Positions 9,805 to 19,232 of a stretch of DNA of 64,000 bases are shown here, piece by piece. Positions within the stretch are counted from its first letter, which is position 1. Each line of letters starts with the position of its first letter. Position numbers and translations under genes: made by a program. Source of the stretch: Roseivirga sp. E12 (GTDB taxonomy: Bacteria > Bacteroidota > Bacteroidia > Cytophagales > Cyclobacteriaceae). The notes under the pieces are model-generated. The model was not told the DNA's origin. It worked only from the letters and a program-made list of their open reading frames with translations, and ran no database searches. The stretch is taken from NCBI RefSeq assembly GCF_017592825.1, contig NZ_JAGFMD010000001.1:124001-188000 (forward strand), in the 5' to 3' direction.

Positions 9805-10471
9805 TCTTTTTGGACTTTACTTCCTCAATTTGGCCTGCAAAGTAAGTGCTTTTTTCAGGAAACTTCAAACGGAGTTTTTCATAAATATTAATGGCCTTTT
9901 TATGCTTGCCTTGCATAACCATTAATTTGGCTAAAGTTTCGGTTTCAAAGGCCTCTACACTCTTTAATGCCTTACTGGCCAAATCTTCTTGTTGGCTTGG
10001 TAATTCACTTTTTGACAATTTTTGACGTTCGATGGAAGGTTCGTCTTTGATGAACTTCTCTATGATTTCCACCTGACTTGTTGTCGGAGACTCCTTTTTG
10101 CTTACAACTGCAGGCTCTGTCTCGGTGCTTGCCAAGAGGGCTTCTATTCTCTCTTTTGTTGCTCTGATTTCTGCAACATCATCTTTTGATACCGATTGTG
10201 CAGGTTCTGATGCCTTGACTTTTTTCTTACGAAACTTGAAGTCTCCATTAATCACTTGTTCCAAATATTCTGCATCAGTAGAATAGGCGGCTGTTTTTTT
10301 GATGAATGCTTCGGTCTTTGGGTGGTTTCGCTCTTTTAATGCCTTAGCCACCACTACATATAAACTCTGAAAATAGGGATACTTCTTACGATAGTCATTC
10401 AAGGCCTTAATGTCAGCGTTAGTGACTTGTGAAGGGTCTGACAGTAAGGTGTTAAATCGTTCTCGTTCCAC
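9797..10471 (-). CDS. Conserved protein with C-terminal TPR-like motif
   Basis: 224 residues from a GTG start, as no ATG is available. The N-terminal third is helical, with the pattern [23 protein letters not shown]; the middle is charged and low complexity ([24 protein letters not shown]). The C-terminus [41 protein letters not shown] is a TPR-like helix pair. No signal peptide. It sits between lptE and secG, with an 8-base overlap to secG. This position is conserved in the order lptE-TPR-secG as I know it from Cytophagales; its role is unknown. Confidence 0.75.
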   Translation of the reverse strand: MERERFNTLLSDPSQVTNADIKALNDYRKKYPYFQSLYVVVAKALKERNHPKTEAFIKKTAAYSTDAEYLEQVINGDFKFRKKKVKASEPAQSVSKDDVAEIRATKERIEALLASTETEPAVVSKKESPTTSQVEIIEKFIKDEPSIERQKLSKSELPSQQEDLASKALKSVEAFETETLAKLMVMQGKHKKAINIYEKLRLKFPEKSTYFAGQIEEVKSKKNV

Positions 10472-10506
10472 TTATTCTTATTAGGGCGTCTAAATTAGAA
10501 TGAATA

Positions 10507-11034
10507 TTACCACTGGGCAACAGAGGCTTGAAAAATATCAAAATAGAGCTGTTCAAAAATTTCTTCCACTAGATCATCTTCAACAGCATTTAATGTAGTT
10601 GTAGCAGGATCATAATCTGAATAGAATGAAAAGGCTTGTTGAAGATTCTCGTCTTCTTTTTTAGTGTTGGTAAAGACTAACTGAACAGCAATGGTGAGTC
10701 TCATTAACCCTGTACCATCCGCTTGATTATTATTTCCCGATGAGCTAATGGCCTGTGGTCTTACACTATAATTAGAAATGGCTCCTTCAAATTGAAGGTC
10801 ACCTCTTTGTTGTACTAACTCTAGTTTGGTTCTGCGTTGAAAATAATCCTTTAAACCTTCCGTAAATGTGTTACCCATGTTAGGAGGGCCACCGCCAGAT
10901 TCATTTATAAAGTTTGCAATAGAGAGTGTTTTAGTCTGATCATAATCAATGGACGCACCATCAAAGGAATAAATTCCGCATGAAGAAACTAAAAGGAGTA
11001 AAGAAAGTAGGAGAGGAAGCTTAATCGATTTCAT
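10507..11034 (-). CDS. lptE: LptE-type LPS assembly lipoprotein
   Basis: 175 residues with a lipoprotein signal MKSIKLPLLLSLLLLVSSCG. The mature start GIYSFDGASI, the following TLSIANFINESGGGPPNMGNTFTEGLKDYFQRR and the LQFEGAISNYSVRP segment match the LptE/DUF799-like family that partners LptD at the outer membrane to insert lipopolysaccharide. Its 5' end overlaps the sigma-54 activator gene by 14 bases. Family assignment is by sequence pattern and operon position. Confidence 0.85.
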   Translation of the reverse strand: MKSIKLPLLLSLLLLVSSCGIYSFDGASIDYDQTKTLSIANFINESGGGPPNMGNTFTEGLKDYFQRRTKLELVQQRGDLQFEGAISNYSVRPQAISSSGNNNQADGTGLMRLTIAVQLVFTNTKKEDENLQQAFSFYSDYDPATTTLNAVEDDLVEEIFEQLYFDIFQASVAQW

Positions 11035-12289
11035 ACTGCTTGATCTTTCTATAAAGTGTACGTTCCGATATCCCCAAATCTTGTGCCGCGTATTTCCTTT
11101 TGTTGTTATTTTTTCTCAAAGCTTTAATAATGAGCTCTTTTTCCTTCTCCTCTATAGAGAGTGACTCGTCTTCCACGTGGGTAATGTCGTGTACACTATC
11201 ATAGCCATATGGTACATCTTCTTCCACACTTGGCTGAAGGTAGATGGGTTCTGAGTAGTCTTTGGTTTCAGAAGAGTCAGAAAGGGTGGGCTTTTCGTCC
11301 AGGCTCTGAAAAAGGTTAGGATTGTCAGTTATGACCTGCTTATCATATACTCCAGTTTCCATCATGCCATTGACCAGCTTCTTCAGATCATTCATGTCTT
11401 TCTTCATGTCGAAGAGTACCTTGTAGAGTAGATCTCTTTCACTTAAGCTTTCGGAAGCTGAATCTTTGTCTCCCTTGTAAATTGCTGGTAAGCTTGAGCT
11501 GTTTTGAGGTATATACTTCAATAGCGTTTCAGCGGTCACATCTCTCTCCATCTCAAGAGCAGAGATTTGCTCCACTAGATTTTTGAGTTGACGTATGTTT
11601 CCAGGGAAACGATATCTAATTAAGACGTCCTTGGCTTCATCATTCAGCTTAATGCTGTCAACTCGATATTTTTCAGCAAAATCAGAAGCAAACTTCCTGA
11701 AAAGCAAATCAGCATCTTGGCCTCTGTCTCTTAAAGGCGGAACAAAAATCGGTACAGTACTTAATCTGTAGTATAAGTCTTCTCTGAATTTCCCTTTTTC
11801 TACTGCCTGCAATAGGTTGACGTTAGTGGCCGCTACCACTCTCACATCTGTTTTTTGAACTTTTGACGAACCAACTTTGATAAACTCTCCGTTTTCTAAG
11901 ACCCTCAATAGTCTTGCCTGAGTCTGAAGGGGCATTTCTCCAATTTCGTCTAAGAAGATGCTACCTCCATTTGTGTCTTCAAAATATCCTTTTCTAGCTT
12001 CGTAAGCACCCGTAAAAGATCCTTTTTCATGTCCGAATAGCTCTGAATCAATTGTTCCCTCAGGAATGGCTCCACAGTTGATGGCTATGAATTTACCATG
12101 TTTTCTAGGGCTTAGCTGATGAATGATTTTGGAAAAAGATTCTTTCCCACTACCACTTTCACCAGTAATCAGCACCGTCATATCAGTTGGTGCTACTTGC
12201 GCAGCTATCTGAATGGCATGGTTCAGTTTGGGGCTGTTACCAATAATGCCGAAGCGTTGTTTTATACTGAGTAATTCTTTGTTGTTCAA
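11021..12289 (-). CDS. Sigma-54-dependent transcriptional activator without receiver domain
   Basis: 422 residues from a TTG start; no in-frame ATG is near. The AAA+ domain starts almost at once: Walker A GESGSGKE at 43-50, the sigma-54 contact loop as GSFTGA (100-105, a Ser variant of GAFTGA), Walker B FLDEIGEMP and the arginine-finger segment RLSTVPIFVPPLRDRGQD. A long variable linker (about 275-385) leads to a Fis-type HTH ending LGISERTLYRKIKQYEID. It lacks a phospho-receiver, so activity must be set by level or by a partner. It lies between miaB and lptE in a coupled operon and may control the groES promoter nearby. Confidence 0.92.
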   Translation of the reverse strand: MNNKELLSIKQRFGIIGNSPKLNHAIQIAAQVAPTDMTVLITGESGSGKESFSKIIHQLSPRKHGKFIAINCGAIPEGTIDSELFGHEKGSFTGAYEARKGYFEDTNGGSIFLDEIGEMPLQTQARLLRVLENGEFIKVGSSKVQKTDVRVVAATNVNLLQAVEKGKFREDLYYRLSTVPIFVPPLRDRGQDADLLFRKFASDFAEKYRVDSIKLNDEAKDVLIRYRFPGNIRQLKNLVEQISALEMERDVTAETLLKYIPQNSSSLPAIYKGDKDSASESLSERDLLYKVLFDMKKDMNDLKKLVNGMMETGVYDKQVITDNPNLFQSLDEKPTLSDSSETKDYSEPIYLQPSVEEDVPYGYDSVHDITHVEDESLSIEEKEKELIIKALRKNNNKRKYAAQDLGISERTLYRKIKQYEID

Positions 12290-12300
12290 ATCAAATAGAT

Positions 12301-13770
12301 TTATGAAACGACCTTACCAAATAGTGTAGCTGTTGTACATTCTTCAATCAGAACGTTCACATATTGACCTTTTTGGTAATTCTCTCTTGAAAAAATAACA
12401 ACCTTGTTGGCAGAGTTTCGGCCTTGAAGTTGTTCATCTGATCTCTTAGATCTTCCTTCTATTAAGACCCTTTGGACTTGCCCTATATCCAGTTTATTCC
12501 TCTCCAACGATAGAGCTTGTTGCTTGTTAATGATTTCCTGTAGACGCTTCTTCTTAACATCTAATGGAATGTCGTCTTCAAATTTCTTTGCCGCCAGTGT
12601 TCCAGGTCGTTCGGAATAGAAGAACATGTAGGAAAAATCATACCGCACATAGTCCATTAATGTCAATGTGTCTTGGTGTTCATCTTCAGTTTCAGTACAG
12701 AAGCCTGCAATCATATCCGAAGAAATACCACATTCTTGACCAAGAATATCTCTAATAGCATCTACTCGATTAATGTACCACTCACGTGTATAAGTCCGAT
12801 TCATCATATCGAGAACCCGAGAATTGCCACTCTGTGCTGGTAAGTGAATGTATTTGCAGATGTTTTCATACCGCTTCATGGTATGAAGCACTTCATCTGT
12901 AATGTCTTTTGGATGAGAGGTTGAGAATCGTACTCGAAGATCAGGCGAAATCTTTGCCACCATTTCCAAAAGGTTGGCAAAGTTGATTACTTGTACCTCT
13001 TCCCCTTTTTTCTCTTTCTTCTCTAACCAAGCTTTGTTGTTCTCATCTTCCGACCACTTGTATGAATCGACATTTTGACCAAGTAGGGTGACCTCTCTAT
13101 AGCCCTGATCAAATAGCTCTTGCGCTTCATTAATGATAGAATGAGGATCTCTGCTTCGCTCGCGACCTCTTGTAAAAGGAACTACGCAGAAAGAGCACAT
13201 ATTATCGCAGCCTCGCATAATGGATACGAAAGCGGTAACACCATTGGAGTTTAACCTGACAGGGGAGATGTCAGCATAAGTCTCTTCTCTTGAGAGGAAG
13301 GTGTTTACTGCTTTCAAGCCATCTTCGGCCGTCTCGACCAACTTAGGTAGGTCCCTGTAAGCATCCGGGCCAACAACAACATCAACGATTTTCTCCTCTT
13401 CGAGCAATTTGTCTTTGAGCCTTTCGGCCATACAACCCAATACGCCAATGGTCATTTCCGGCTTTTCTTTCTTTACCTTATTGAATTGGCTAAGCCTTTT
13501 TCTTACAGTCTGTTCTGCCTTCTCTCTAATGGAGCAAGTATTAAGAAAGACCACATCTGCAGTTTCAAAGTCGGACGTGGTGTCATAACCATTGTCTTTC
13601 ATAATGGAAGTCACCACTTCGCTATCGGCAAAGTTCATTTGACAACCATAGCTTTCTATATAAAGCTTCTTCTTCTGACCGGTATTTTCCTCTTTAGAGG
13701 TTTTTACCGTCTCCATTGCCTCTTGGCTGTTTCTGTCTAGAATGTCTATATCCTGAATGATCTTCTCCAT
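12301..13770 (-). CDS. miaB: tRNA-2-methylthio-N6-dimethylallyladenosine synthase MiaB
   Basis: 489 residues from ATG 13770; a TTG three bases earlier is unneeded. The N-terminal UPF0004 domain has its three cluster cysteines ([25 protein letters not shown]), the radical-SAM domain has [23 protein letters not shown], and a C-terminal TRAM domain ([26 protein letters not shown]) follows. It methylthiolates i6A37 in tRNAs using SAM and two Fe-S clusters. It is the first gene of the operon and is separated by 11 bases from the activator gene. A 40-residue N-terminal extension precedes the usual start. Confidence 0.97.
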   Translation of the reverse strand: MEKIIQDIDILDRNSQEAMETVKTSKEENTGQKKKLYIESYGCQMNFADSEVVTSIMKDNGYDTTSDFETADVVFLNTCSIREKAEQTVRKRLSQFNKVKKEKPEMTIGVLGCMAERLKDKLLEEEKIVDVVVGPDAYRDLPKLVETAEDGLKAVNTFLSREETYADISPVRLNSNGVTAFVSIMRGCDNMCSFCVVPFTRGRERSRDPHSIINEAQELFDQGYREVTLLGQNVDSYKWSEDENNKAWLEKKEKKGEEVQVINFANLLEMVAKISPDLRVRFSTSHPKDITDEVLHTMKRYENICKYIHLPAQSGNSRVLDMMNRTYTREWYINRVDAIRDILGQECGISSDMIAGFCTETEDEHQDTLTLMDYVRYDFSYMFFYSERPGTLAAKKFEDDIPLDVKKKRLQEIINKQQALSLERNKLDIGQVQRVLIEGRSKRSDEQLQGRNSANKVVIFSRENYQKGQYVNVLIEECTTATLFGKVVS

Positions 13771-13796
13771 CAATCTTTCTGCTCAATTTCGAGCGG

Positions 13797-13804
13797 CAAA
13801 TATA
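13797..13804 (-). promoter_or_regulatory. Candidate -7 element for miaB operon
   Basis: Minus-strand TATATTTG matches the Bacteroidota TAnnTTTG consensus fully, 27 bases ahead of the miaB ATG. No clear TTG lies at the -33 position; instead the TGACA dyad at 13825-13837 occupies it, which would suit an operator or activator site. Confidence 0.4.
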
Positions 13805-13824
13805 ATGCTTTTAGTCCTAAAATG

Positions 13825-13837
13825 TGACAGATTGTCA
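13825..13837. promoter_or_regulatory. TGACA-N3-TGTCA dyad upstream of miaB
   Basis: TGACA-GAT-TGTCA is a perfect inverted repeat with a three-base spacer, centred about 30 bases upstream of the miaB -7 element. It uses the same pentamer as the boxes upstream of groES (9315-9386). Confidence 0.4.
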
Positions 13838-13892
13838 GTCTTACTTTAACTATTCATCGGTCTAGCTGGTTACAGCTATTTTTTAATTTCAT

Positions 13893-13925
13893 TTTGTCTT
13901 AGGCGGCATTACTTATTTATCTTGC
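13893..13925 (+). promoter_or_regulatory. Candidate promoter of the kelch-like lipoprotein gene
   Basis: TTTG at 13893-13896, then 21 bases, then TATCTTGC at 13918-13925 (two mismatches from TAnnTTTG at its end). It lies just ahead of the ATG at 13947. Confidence 0.35.
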
Positions 13926-13946
13926 TTAAGACCAAACACATATGTT

Positions 13947-15509
13947 ATGAAAAAATTGACCTTATGCTTAACACTCTTCTGTACTTTGATTCTTACCATT
14001 TCTTCGTGTAATAAGTCCTCTAAAGTAGAAGCCTATCCAACAGGGTATCTTTATGATGTTTCAGTTACTCTTGATACACTCAACAACGCTCCTGCACTTC
14101 AGTCCTTTGTGCATGGCGTAGATGGCAACATATGGCTATTGTTCGCAGGTAGGACTAACCGATTAGCCGATGATGGTGGAATACATGGAATCATTAACGG
14201 TGATTATGCTGCCAAATCATTTTTACCGCTTTCTTTCAACGAAGACATTTTTGCCTATGACGTTGTAAAGGATACAGTGACTGGTATGTCCTACGGAGAC
14301 ATGCTAGATGCTGTGGGAAAAGCCCAGCCCCTTAATATCCAATTGTATGCGGCTTTGAGAGATTTTGGAACAGTCTTTCGTAATTCAAACCCTTTAGTAA
14401 CGCAAGACGGTGAATACCTTTATGTTGTCGGAGGTTATGGTACACCGTTGAATGACACCAACTCGAGTAATGCCTACAATACTTTTGATCATGTAGCAAG
14501 AATTCATGTGCCTTCGATGATAAGTCTTGTTAGTAACAAGCTCTCGGGAGTTGAATGGACCAAACTGTTTGCCGCAGGAAGTAATGCTAGCTTGAAGAGT
14601 ACTGGTGCTGAAATATTCAAACTGGATGATACATTCTATCTTGCAGGTGGACATGATTTTGGATCAAAGGCTCCTAATGGACAAAAGTACCTAGATGCGG
14701 TATATCCATTCAAGATGAGTCAAAACGCAGCAAATCCATATCAATTGGACATTACTGTGGATAGTCCAATTAGTGATATGACAGTGAGTCAGTTGGCTAC
14801 TTCTTATTCTGATGCTCATTCGAAGTTTCGTAGAAGAGATGGTCCTGTAGTTCCTTCATTATTCAAAAATAGCGCTGGTACATTGACTGAAGGACTCACT
14901 TTTTACTCTGGAGTCTTTAGACCTGATAGCCTTAGCATTGTGAATAAGGATACAACAAGATGGAGACTCCCTTGGGAATCGGCCATATATGTTCATCCAT
15001 CACTCAGCTCTAGTTACACCATCGATTCTAATTACAAACAAGCCCGAAACGTTTATGCATGTGCAGACTTCACACTTTATGATTCTGAAACAGAAAGGGT
15101 ACATACTTTCTTGTTAGGTGGAATAGGAGACGGTCAGTCTGCAGGAAACCTTCAGGTTTCTGGGTTTACCAATGCGGCCATGCAGGTTCAATTTGATGTC
15201 AACCAAAATTCAAGTTCATGGACCTTGAAAGACAACGTCTTTGACAGTGATTATTTTTACGGTGCCGAGTCGGTCTTTATTCAGAATAATCTGACAAACA
15301 TCAAGTCTTTTAGTTTGTCTAATGGTAAAACAACAGAACTGATCGATGCAGAGAAGACCTTTGTGGGAGATGAGACATTAGATCTAGGTTATGTCTATGG
15401 AGGTATTGAAGCCTTTCAAGCTAACCCAGGTACGTTTGGTCCTGGTAATTCGGCCGCCTCAAATAAAATTTGGAGGGTTACCTTATCTAGAAAACCACGA
15501 GAATACTAA
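13947..15509 (+). CDS. Large lipoprotein with kelch/propeller-like strands
   Basis: 520 residues. The N-terminus MKKLTLCLTLFCTLILTISSCNKSSK is a lipoprotein signal. The rest is beta-rich with repeated glycine-aromatic strand ends such as GEYLYVVGGYGTPLN, LDDTFYLAGGHDFG and VHTFLLGGIGDG, spaced in a way that recalls kelch repeats of a beta-propeller. It is probably anchored in the outer membrane. Its single-gene transcript ends at a terminator 25 bases after the stop. No enzyme motif or specific family was recognised. Confidence 0.75.
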   Translation: MKKLTLCLTLFCTLILTISSCNKSSKVEAYPTGYLYDVSVTLDTLNNAPALQSFVHGVDGNIWLLFAGRTNRLADDGGIHGIINGDYAAKSFLPLSFNEDIFAYDVVKDTVTGMSYGDMLDAVGKAQPLNIQLYAALRDFGTVFRNSNPLVTQDGEYLYVVGGYGTPLNDTNSSNAYNTFDHVARIHVPSMISLVSNKLSGVEWTKLFAAGSNASLKSTGAEIFKLDDTFYLAGGHDFGSKAPNGQKYLDAVYPFKMSQNAANPYQLDITVDSPISDMTVSQLATSYSDAHSKFRRRDGPVVPSLFKNSAGTLTEGLTFYSGVFRPDSLSIVNKDTTRWRLPWESAIYVHPSLSSSYTIDSNYKQARNVYACADFTLYDSETERVHTFLLGGIGDGQSAGNLQVSGFTNAAMQVQFDVNQNSSSWTLKDNVFDSDYFYGAESVFIQNNLTNIKSFSLSNGKTTELIDAEKTFVGDETLDLGYVYGGIEAFQANPGTFGPGNSAASNKIWRVTLSRKPREY

Positions 15510-15533
15510 TAGAAGTCTTAAGAGACCTTTTTG

Positions 15534-15564
15534 GGGTGAGCATCAATGGTGCTCACCCTTTTTT
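15534..15564 (+). terminator. Rho-independent terminator of the 13947 lipoprotein
   Basis: Stem GGGTGAGCA / TGCTCACCC (15534-15542 with 15550-15558), 7-base loop, six T after it. Its position upstream of ATG 15611 argues against the longer FKBP reading frame that begins at 15536. Confidence 0.9.
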
Positions 15565-15610
15565 ATGCCTTAGATTATTGTTTATTACTTTTGGTGCTTA
15601 TTCAACTCTT

Positions 15611-16420
15611 ATGTTAAAAAAGACTTTCAATCTACTATTTGCTTCTCTTATCGTTTCCACAGCCATTTTTATGCAGGCTTGTTCTGGTAGCGGTGCTTCA
15701 GGTTCTGACAGCGATACTGTCTTCCTAGCCAGTGGCGTCAAGTATCTATACCTAGAAAGAGGTAATGGCCCTAAAATCGATTCTTTGAGTCGAGTGTCAA
15801 CCCATATCAATCTGATTGTAGCAGGAGATACGGTTTGGTCTACCTATTCAGAAGGAGAACAAATCTTTGAATTTGATGCAAAGAGAACTTCCTTGATCAA
15901 AGGGTTTGATGAGGTGGTGATGTATGGCAGGCAAGGAGATAGAATATTGGCCATCATACCACCTGAGCTTGGTTATGGAGCACGCGGTGCTGGAGATGAT
16001 ATTCCACCTAATGCAACACTGCAGTTTGACCTTAATATGATTAAGGTCGCGGAGCCGAAGATATTCTTGGCAGATGTTCTGTTTCCTATTTATGAGGAAA
16101 GTGGGGTGGAAGAGATGTTTAAGCATTACCAAAGCCTTGACTTAGATACAGCAACTTACAGATTTGAAATTGGGGAATGGTATACACTGCATCGCAGAAT
16201 GGTGCAAGACGAAAAATACCAGGATGCCGTTGCAATGTGGGATTTTAAATTACCAGAAGTCTCTGACCTTGGAGGTTACTTCTCCAAGGCACAAGCGCAA
16301 GAAAGACTAGGGCAAGTAGATGAAGCAATAACAACTTTGAATACAGGCTTAGAGACTGCAACTGATACGACTAATGCAGATGCCCTAAGGTCTTATATCA
16401 TGCGTTTAAAGGGGAACTAA
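15611..16420 (+). CDS. FKBP-type peptidyl-prolyl isomerase lipoprotein
   Basis: 269 residues from ATG 15611 (MLKKTFNLLFASLIVSTAIFMQACSG), a lipoprotein signal with lipobox MQAC; the frame is open from 15536 but a terminator sits there. The FKBP domain follows: FEFDAKRTSLIKGFDEVVMYGRQGDRILAIIPPELGYGARG has the family signatures VIKGW-like and P-x-LAYG-like strands. After it a C-terminal helical part (AMWDFKLPEVSDLGGYFSKAQAQERLGQVDEAITTLNTGL) looks like a TPR pair. It probably folds or chaperones proteins in the periplasm. It overlaps the end of pabB by 23 bases on the opposite strand. Confidence 0.9.
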   Translation: MLKKTFNLLFASLIVSTAIFMQACSGSGASGSDSDTVFLASGVKYLYLERGNGPKIDSLSRVSTHINLIVAGDTVWSTYSEGEQIFEFDAKRTSLIKGFDEVVMYGRQGDRILAIIPPELGYGARGAGDDIPPNATLQFDLNMIKVAEPKIFLADVLFPIYEESGVEEMFKHYQSLDLDTATYRFEIGEWYTLHRRMVQDEKYQDAVAMWDFKLPEVSDLGGYFSKAQAQERLGQVDEAITTLNTGLETATDTTNADALRSYIMRLKGN

Positions 16421-17720
16421 GAACAAGGTAGCTCTTTTTAATAAGTTCAAAGATTGCTTTGGCCTTGACCATGCATTCTTCATACTCTTTTTCTGGAATG
16501 GAATCATAAGTTATGGCGCCACCTACCTGAAAGGAATAGGTGCCAGTCTCTTGATTGACAAAGAGGCTGCGAATAAGTACGTTAAAGTCAAATGCCTGAT
16601 CTCCAATAAAATAACCAGCAGCACCAGAGAAAGGTCCTCTTTTAGTATTCTCGTATTTTTCTATCAACTCCATGACCTTCACCTTCGGAGCACCCGTCAT
16701 GCTGCCCATAGGGAAGGCTTTCTCGATCACATCAATTGAGTCTATGTCGTTTTTTATCTCAGCAGTGATGGTTGAAATCATCTGATGAACTTGTGGAAAT
16801 GAATAGATGCCAAAGATCTCTTCTACTTTAACTGAACCAGTTTTTGCTGTCCTTGCCAAGTCGTTTCTCACCAAGTCAACAATCATCATATTCTCAGCCT
16901 GCTCTTTCGGATCGTTGCGTAAATCAGTTTTAAGGCGAATATCTTCATTTGAAATTTCGCTTCGTGGTCTGGTTCCTTTGATCGGTTGTGAGATGACCGT
17001 ACTTCCATTTCGCTTCAAAAAGCGCTCTGGAGAAGCCGAAATGATATAGTGTTCGTTGAATTTTTGAAGGCAAGAAAAAGGGTTGGGAGAGATATCATTA
17101 AGGACTCGATAGAGTGCGATTGGATTTAAACGCCCAATCTCTCCGTGAAACTCCTGGCAGTAGTTGACCTCATAGCAATCACCCTCTTCGATATGTTGCC
17201 TCAGTCGCTCGACATTGGAAAGGTAGTCCTCTTTGCTAACCGATGCCTTTGGCTTAGTGAATTCATTCTCTGCAGGTATCTCCTGAGTATTAAGTATGAT
17301 TTCAAAAACATCTTCCTGACCCGTCAAAAGCTCCAAACTGTTTTCGCCAAAAAGGAGTAAGTGATTCGGGTTGAAAAACTGGGTCTCAGGAAAGCCTAGA
17401 CGATCATTATTCTGGCTCTCAAGTCTTTCAACCTCATTTTTTAGGTCATAGCCTAAATAGCCCACGATCCAATCATTTAGACTCCTACTAGCAGTTATTT
17501 CATTTTGGAAATCCTTCAAGTCGTTAAAAGCAGTACCCTTTTTTACTTCCAACAACTTATGAGCACCCACTGCTAATACATGACGAAATCCGTCATGCGG
17601 ATAGCTAATTTGGTTTGCATTGAAATATGCGAAATGACTATGTTGCTCGGCCCAGGTAAGGGATTTGAGAAGGAACTCGTCTTTGCTTAGTCCTTTGTAT
17701 GGAAAGTTGATTGTTGTCAT
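16398..17720 (-). CDS. pabB: Aminodeoxychorismate synthase component I-like chorismate-binding enzyme
   Basis: 440 residues. The chorismate-binding domain holds QPIKGTRPR, in which the Lys is the mark of aminodeoxychorismate synthase as opposed to the PIAGT of anthranilate synthase. ENMMIVDLVRNDL, SFPQVHQMIST, FPMGSMTGAPKVKVMELIEKYE and GAAGYFIGD are the usual conserved blocks. It converts chorismate with ammonia to 4-amino-4-deoxychorismate for folate. No glutaminase (pabA) gene is adjacent. It is convergent with the FKBP gene, with stops overlapping by 23 bases. Confidence 0.9.
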   Translation of the reverse strand: MTTINFPYKGLSKDEFLLKSLTWAEQHSHFAYFNANQISYPHDGFRHVLAVGAHKLLEVKKGTAFNDLKDFQNEITASRSLNDWIVGYLGYDLKNEVERLESQNNDRLGFPETQFFNPNHLLLFGENSLELLTGQEDVFEIILNTQEIPAENEFTKPKASVSKEDYLSNVERLRQHIEEGDCYEVNYCQEFHGEIGRLNPIALYRVLNDISPNPFSCLQKFNEHYIISASPERFLKRNGSTVISQPIKGTRPRSEISNEDIRLKTDLRNDPKEQAENMMIVDLVRNDLARTAKTGSVKVEEIFGIYSFPQVHQMISTITAEIKNDIDSIDVIEKAFPMGSMTGAPKVKVMELIEKYENTKRGPFSGAAGYFIGDQAFDFNVLIRSLFVNQETGTYSFQVGGAITYDSIPEKEYEECMVKAKAIFELIKKSYLVLSSPLNA

Positions 17721-17756
17721 TTAAAGGCTTGCAAAAATGCACAAACCTTAGAGCAT

Positions 17757-17787
17757 AAAAAAGCCCCAAGTAGGCTTACTTGAGGCT
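17757..17787 (-). terminator. Rho-independent terminator of the YceI gene
   Basis: Arms 17762-17772 and 17777-17787 pair over 11 bp around a GGCT loop; the one irregular position is G.U on the minus-strand RNA, so it works in that direction. The minus strand then has six T (plus-strand A-run 17757-17762). Confidence 0.85.
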
Positions 17788-17806
17788 TTATAGTTCTTTA
17801 TCTCGC

Positions 17807-18556
17807 TTATTCAGATACTTTCTCAGTACTAGCTTCAATTACGAAGCCAACGGTAACCGTACTGTAAATGAATTTATCCTTGGCCTTGTCAGCCACAGAA
17901 GACTCATCCTGATACATCAAGCCCCATTTAGAGCGGTCGATATTGAAGCTTGCATTGGCTTTCAATGTTGTCTCACCTAATTCTACATGTGTAGGAATTG
18001 TGATATTCAAGGTAGTACCTCTCATCGTAAGGTTACCAGAAATAAAGTGAGTTGGGTTTTCAACGAGAATTTCGCTCAATTTTGCTGGCGTATTTTCAGT
18101 GGCATACTCGGCATTATCAGATGCCAATGAAGCCGCATTAAAGACTGTTACGCTCGTTACTTCAAATTTTGCTTCAGGAAAGTTGGCAACGTCAAAGAAG
18201 TCAGCTGACTTCAGGTGGCCTTCTAGTTTGGCTTGCCCACCAGAACCAGCCATATCCAAATCGGTGATGGTGTTAATATCGATTACAAAATTGCCAGCAA
18301 CTATTTCATCACCATTGATACTGATTTCACCAGAGGTAATGTCTATAGTACCATTATGTTTTCCACCTGGTTTGCTTCCGATCCATGTCACTTGCGATGA
18401 GTTCGGATTTAAAAACAGTGCTGTGGCATTATCGCCTGAAGCTACCGCTTTGGCTTCTGATGTTTCTACTGCTGTGCCCTTTGGCCCACAGGCCCAAACA
18501 AGCGTAGCCAATAATAATAGTCCAAGGGTAGATTTTAAATTTTTCATTTTAGTCAA
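17807..18556 (-). CDS. YceI-family lipoprotein
   Basis: 249 residues. The lipoprotein signal is KNLKSTLGLLLLATLVWACGPKG; a start at ATG 18547 (MKNLKS) would fit the signal as well as 18556 (MTKMKN). The YceI lipocalin-like barrel follows: VTWIGSKPGGKHNGTIDITSGEI near residues 55-77, FVIDINTITDLD, HLKSADFFDVANFPEAKFEVTSV and a closing FNIDRSKWGLMYQDES segment. YceI proteins bind long polyprenyl or isoprenoid-like ligands in the periplasm. Single gene, followed by its own terminator. Confidence 0.92.
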   Translation of the reverse strand: MTKMKNLKSTLGLLLLATLVWACGPKGTAVETSEAKAVASGDNATALFLNPNSSQVTWIGSKPGGKHNGTIDITSGEISINGDEIVAGNFVIDINTITDLDMAGSGGQAKLEGHLKSADFFDVANFPEAKFEVTSVTVFNAASLASDNAEYATENTPAKLSEILVENPTHFISGNLTMRGTTLNITIPTHVELGETTLKANASFNIDRSKWGLMYQDESSVADKAKDKFIYSTVTVGFVIEASTEKVSE

Positions 18557-18687
18557 TTTGTAGGGTTATTTTCTTTTCTTTAAATCCGACAGTGCACTAA
18601 CGCCAAAGGGTGTGAATTGTTTCGGATTGTAGGGTAAACTTGCAGTCGTTTCAAAAAGTTCAATGTATGTACATATAATTTTAATAG

Positions 18688-19200
18688 ATGGCAATTATTA
18701 AAGGTGTAAAGGGAGTTCATCCTAATATTTCAGAATCATGTTGGCTCGCAGAAAATGCAACTGTAATTGGAGATGTCTCGCTCCAAGAGAATTGTAACGT
18801 TTGGTTTAACGCAGTGATTAGAGGAGATGTCTGTTCCATAGAAATGGGAGAGAATTGTAATATTCAGGACGGAGCTGTGATACACGGAACTCTTAACCAT
18901 TCAAAGACTGTTTTTGGCAAGAATGTATCCGTGGGACATAATGCAATAGTGCATGGTTGTATAGTAGAAGATGGCGTGTTGATTGGAATGGGTGCGATTG
19001 TTATGGATAATGCCGTTATCAAATCTGGTTCAATGATTGCCGCTGGTGCAGTGGTGTTGGCCAATACTATTGTTGAAGAGAATTCACTTTATGCTGGTAC
19101 TCCAGCTAAGAAAGTAAAAGAAATTGATGCAAAATTAAGACAGGTAATCGATCGAACTCCTGAGAACTATATTATGTATACTAGTTGGATTGATGATTAG
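18688..19200 (+). CDS. Gamma-class carbonic anhydrase-like hexapeptide-repeat protein
   Basis: 170 residues, typical length of the PaaY/YrdA group. Repeated hexapeptides (NVWFNAVIRGDVCSIEMGENCNIQDG) form a left-handed beta helix. The histidines in QDGAVIHGT and VSVGHNAIVHGC match the three zinc ligands of gamma-carbonic anhydrases. The protein is a cytosolic trimer in known members. It is the first of a plus-strand series (DinB-like protein, thioesterase, acidic protein). Catalytic activity of this subgroup is often unproven. Confidence 0.9.
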   Translation: MAIIKGVKGVHPNISESCWLAENATVIGDVSLQENCNVWFNAVIRGDVCSIEMGENCNIQDGAVIHGTLNHSKTVFGKNVSVGHNAIVHGCIVEDGVLIGMGAIVMDNAVIKSGSMIAAGAVVLANTIVEENSLYAGTPAKKVKEIDAKLRQVIDRTPENYIMYTSWIDD

Positions 19201-19232
19201 TCATCAGTCCTAGATTTTTTTAAATTAAAAGC

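Noticed and set aside
15536-15610. Longer FKBP start
   Set aside because: A strong terminator lies in this stretch and the lipoprotein signal begins at 15611.
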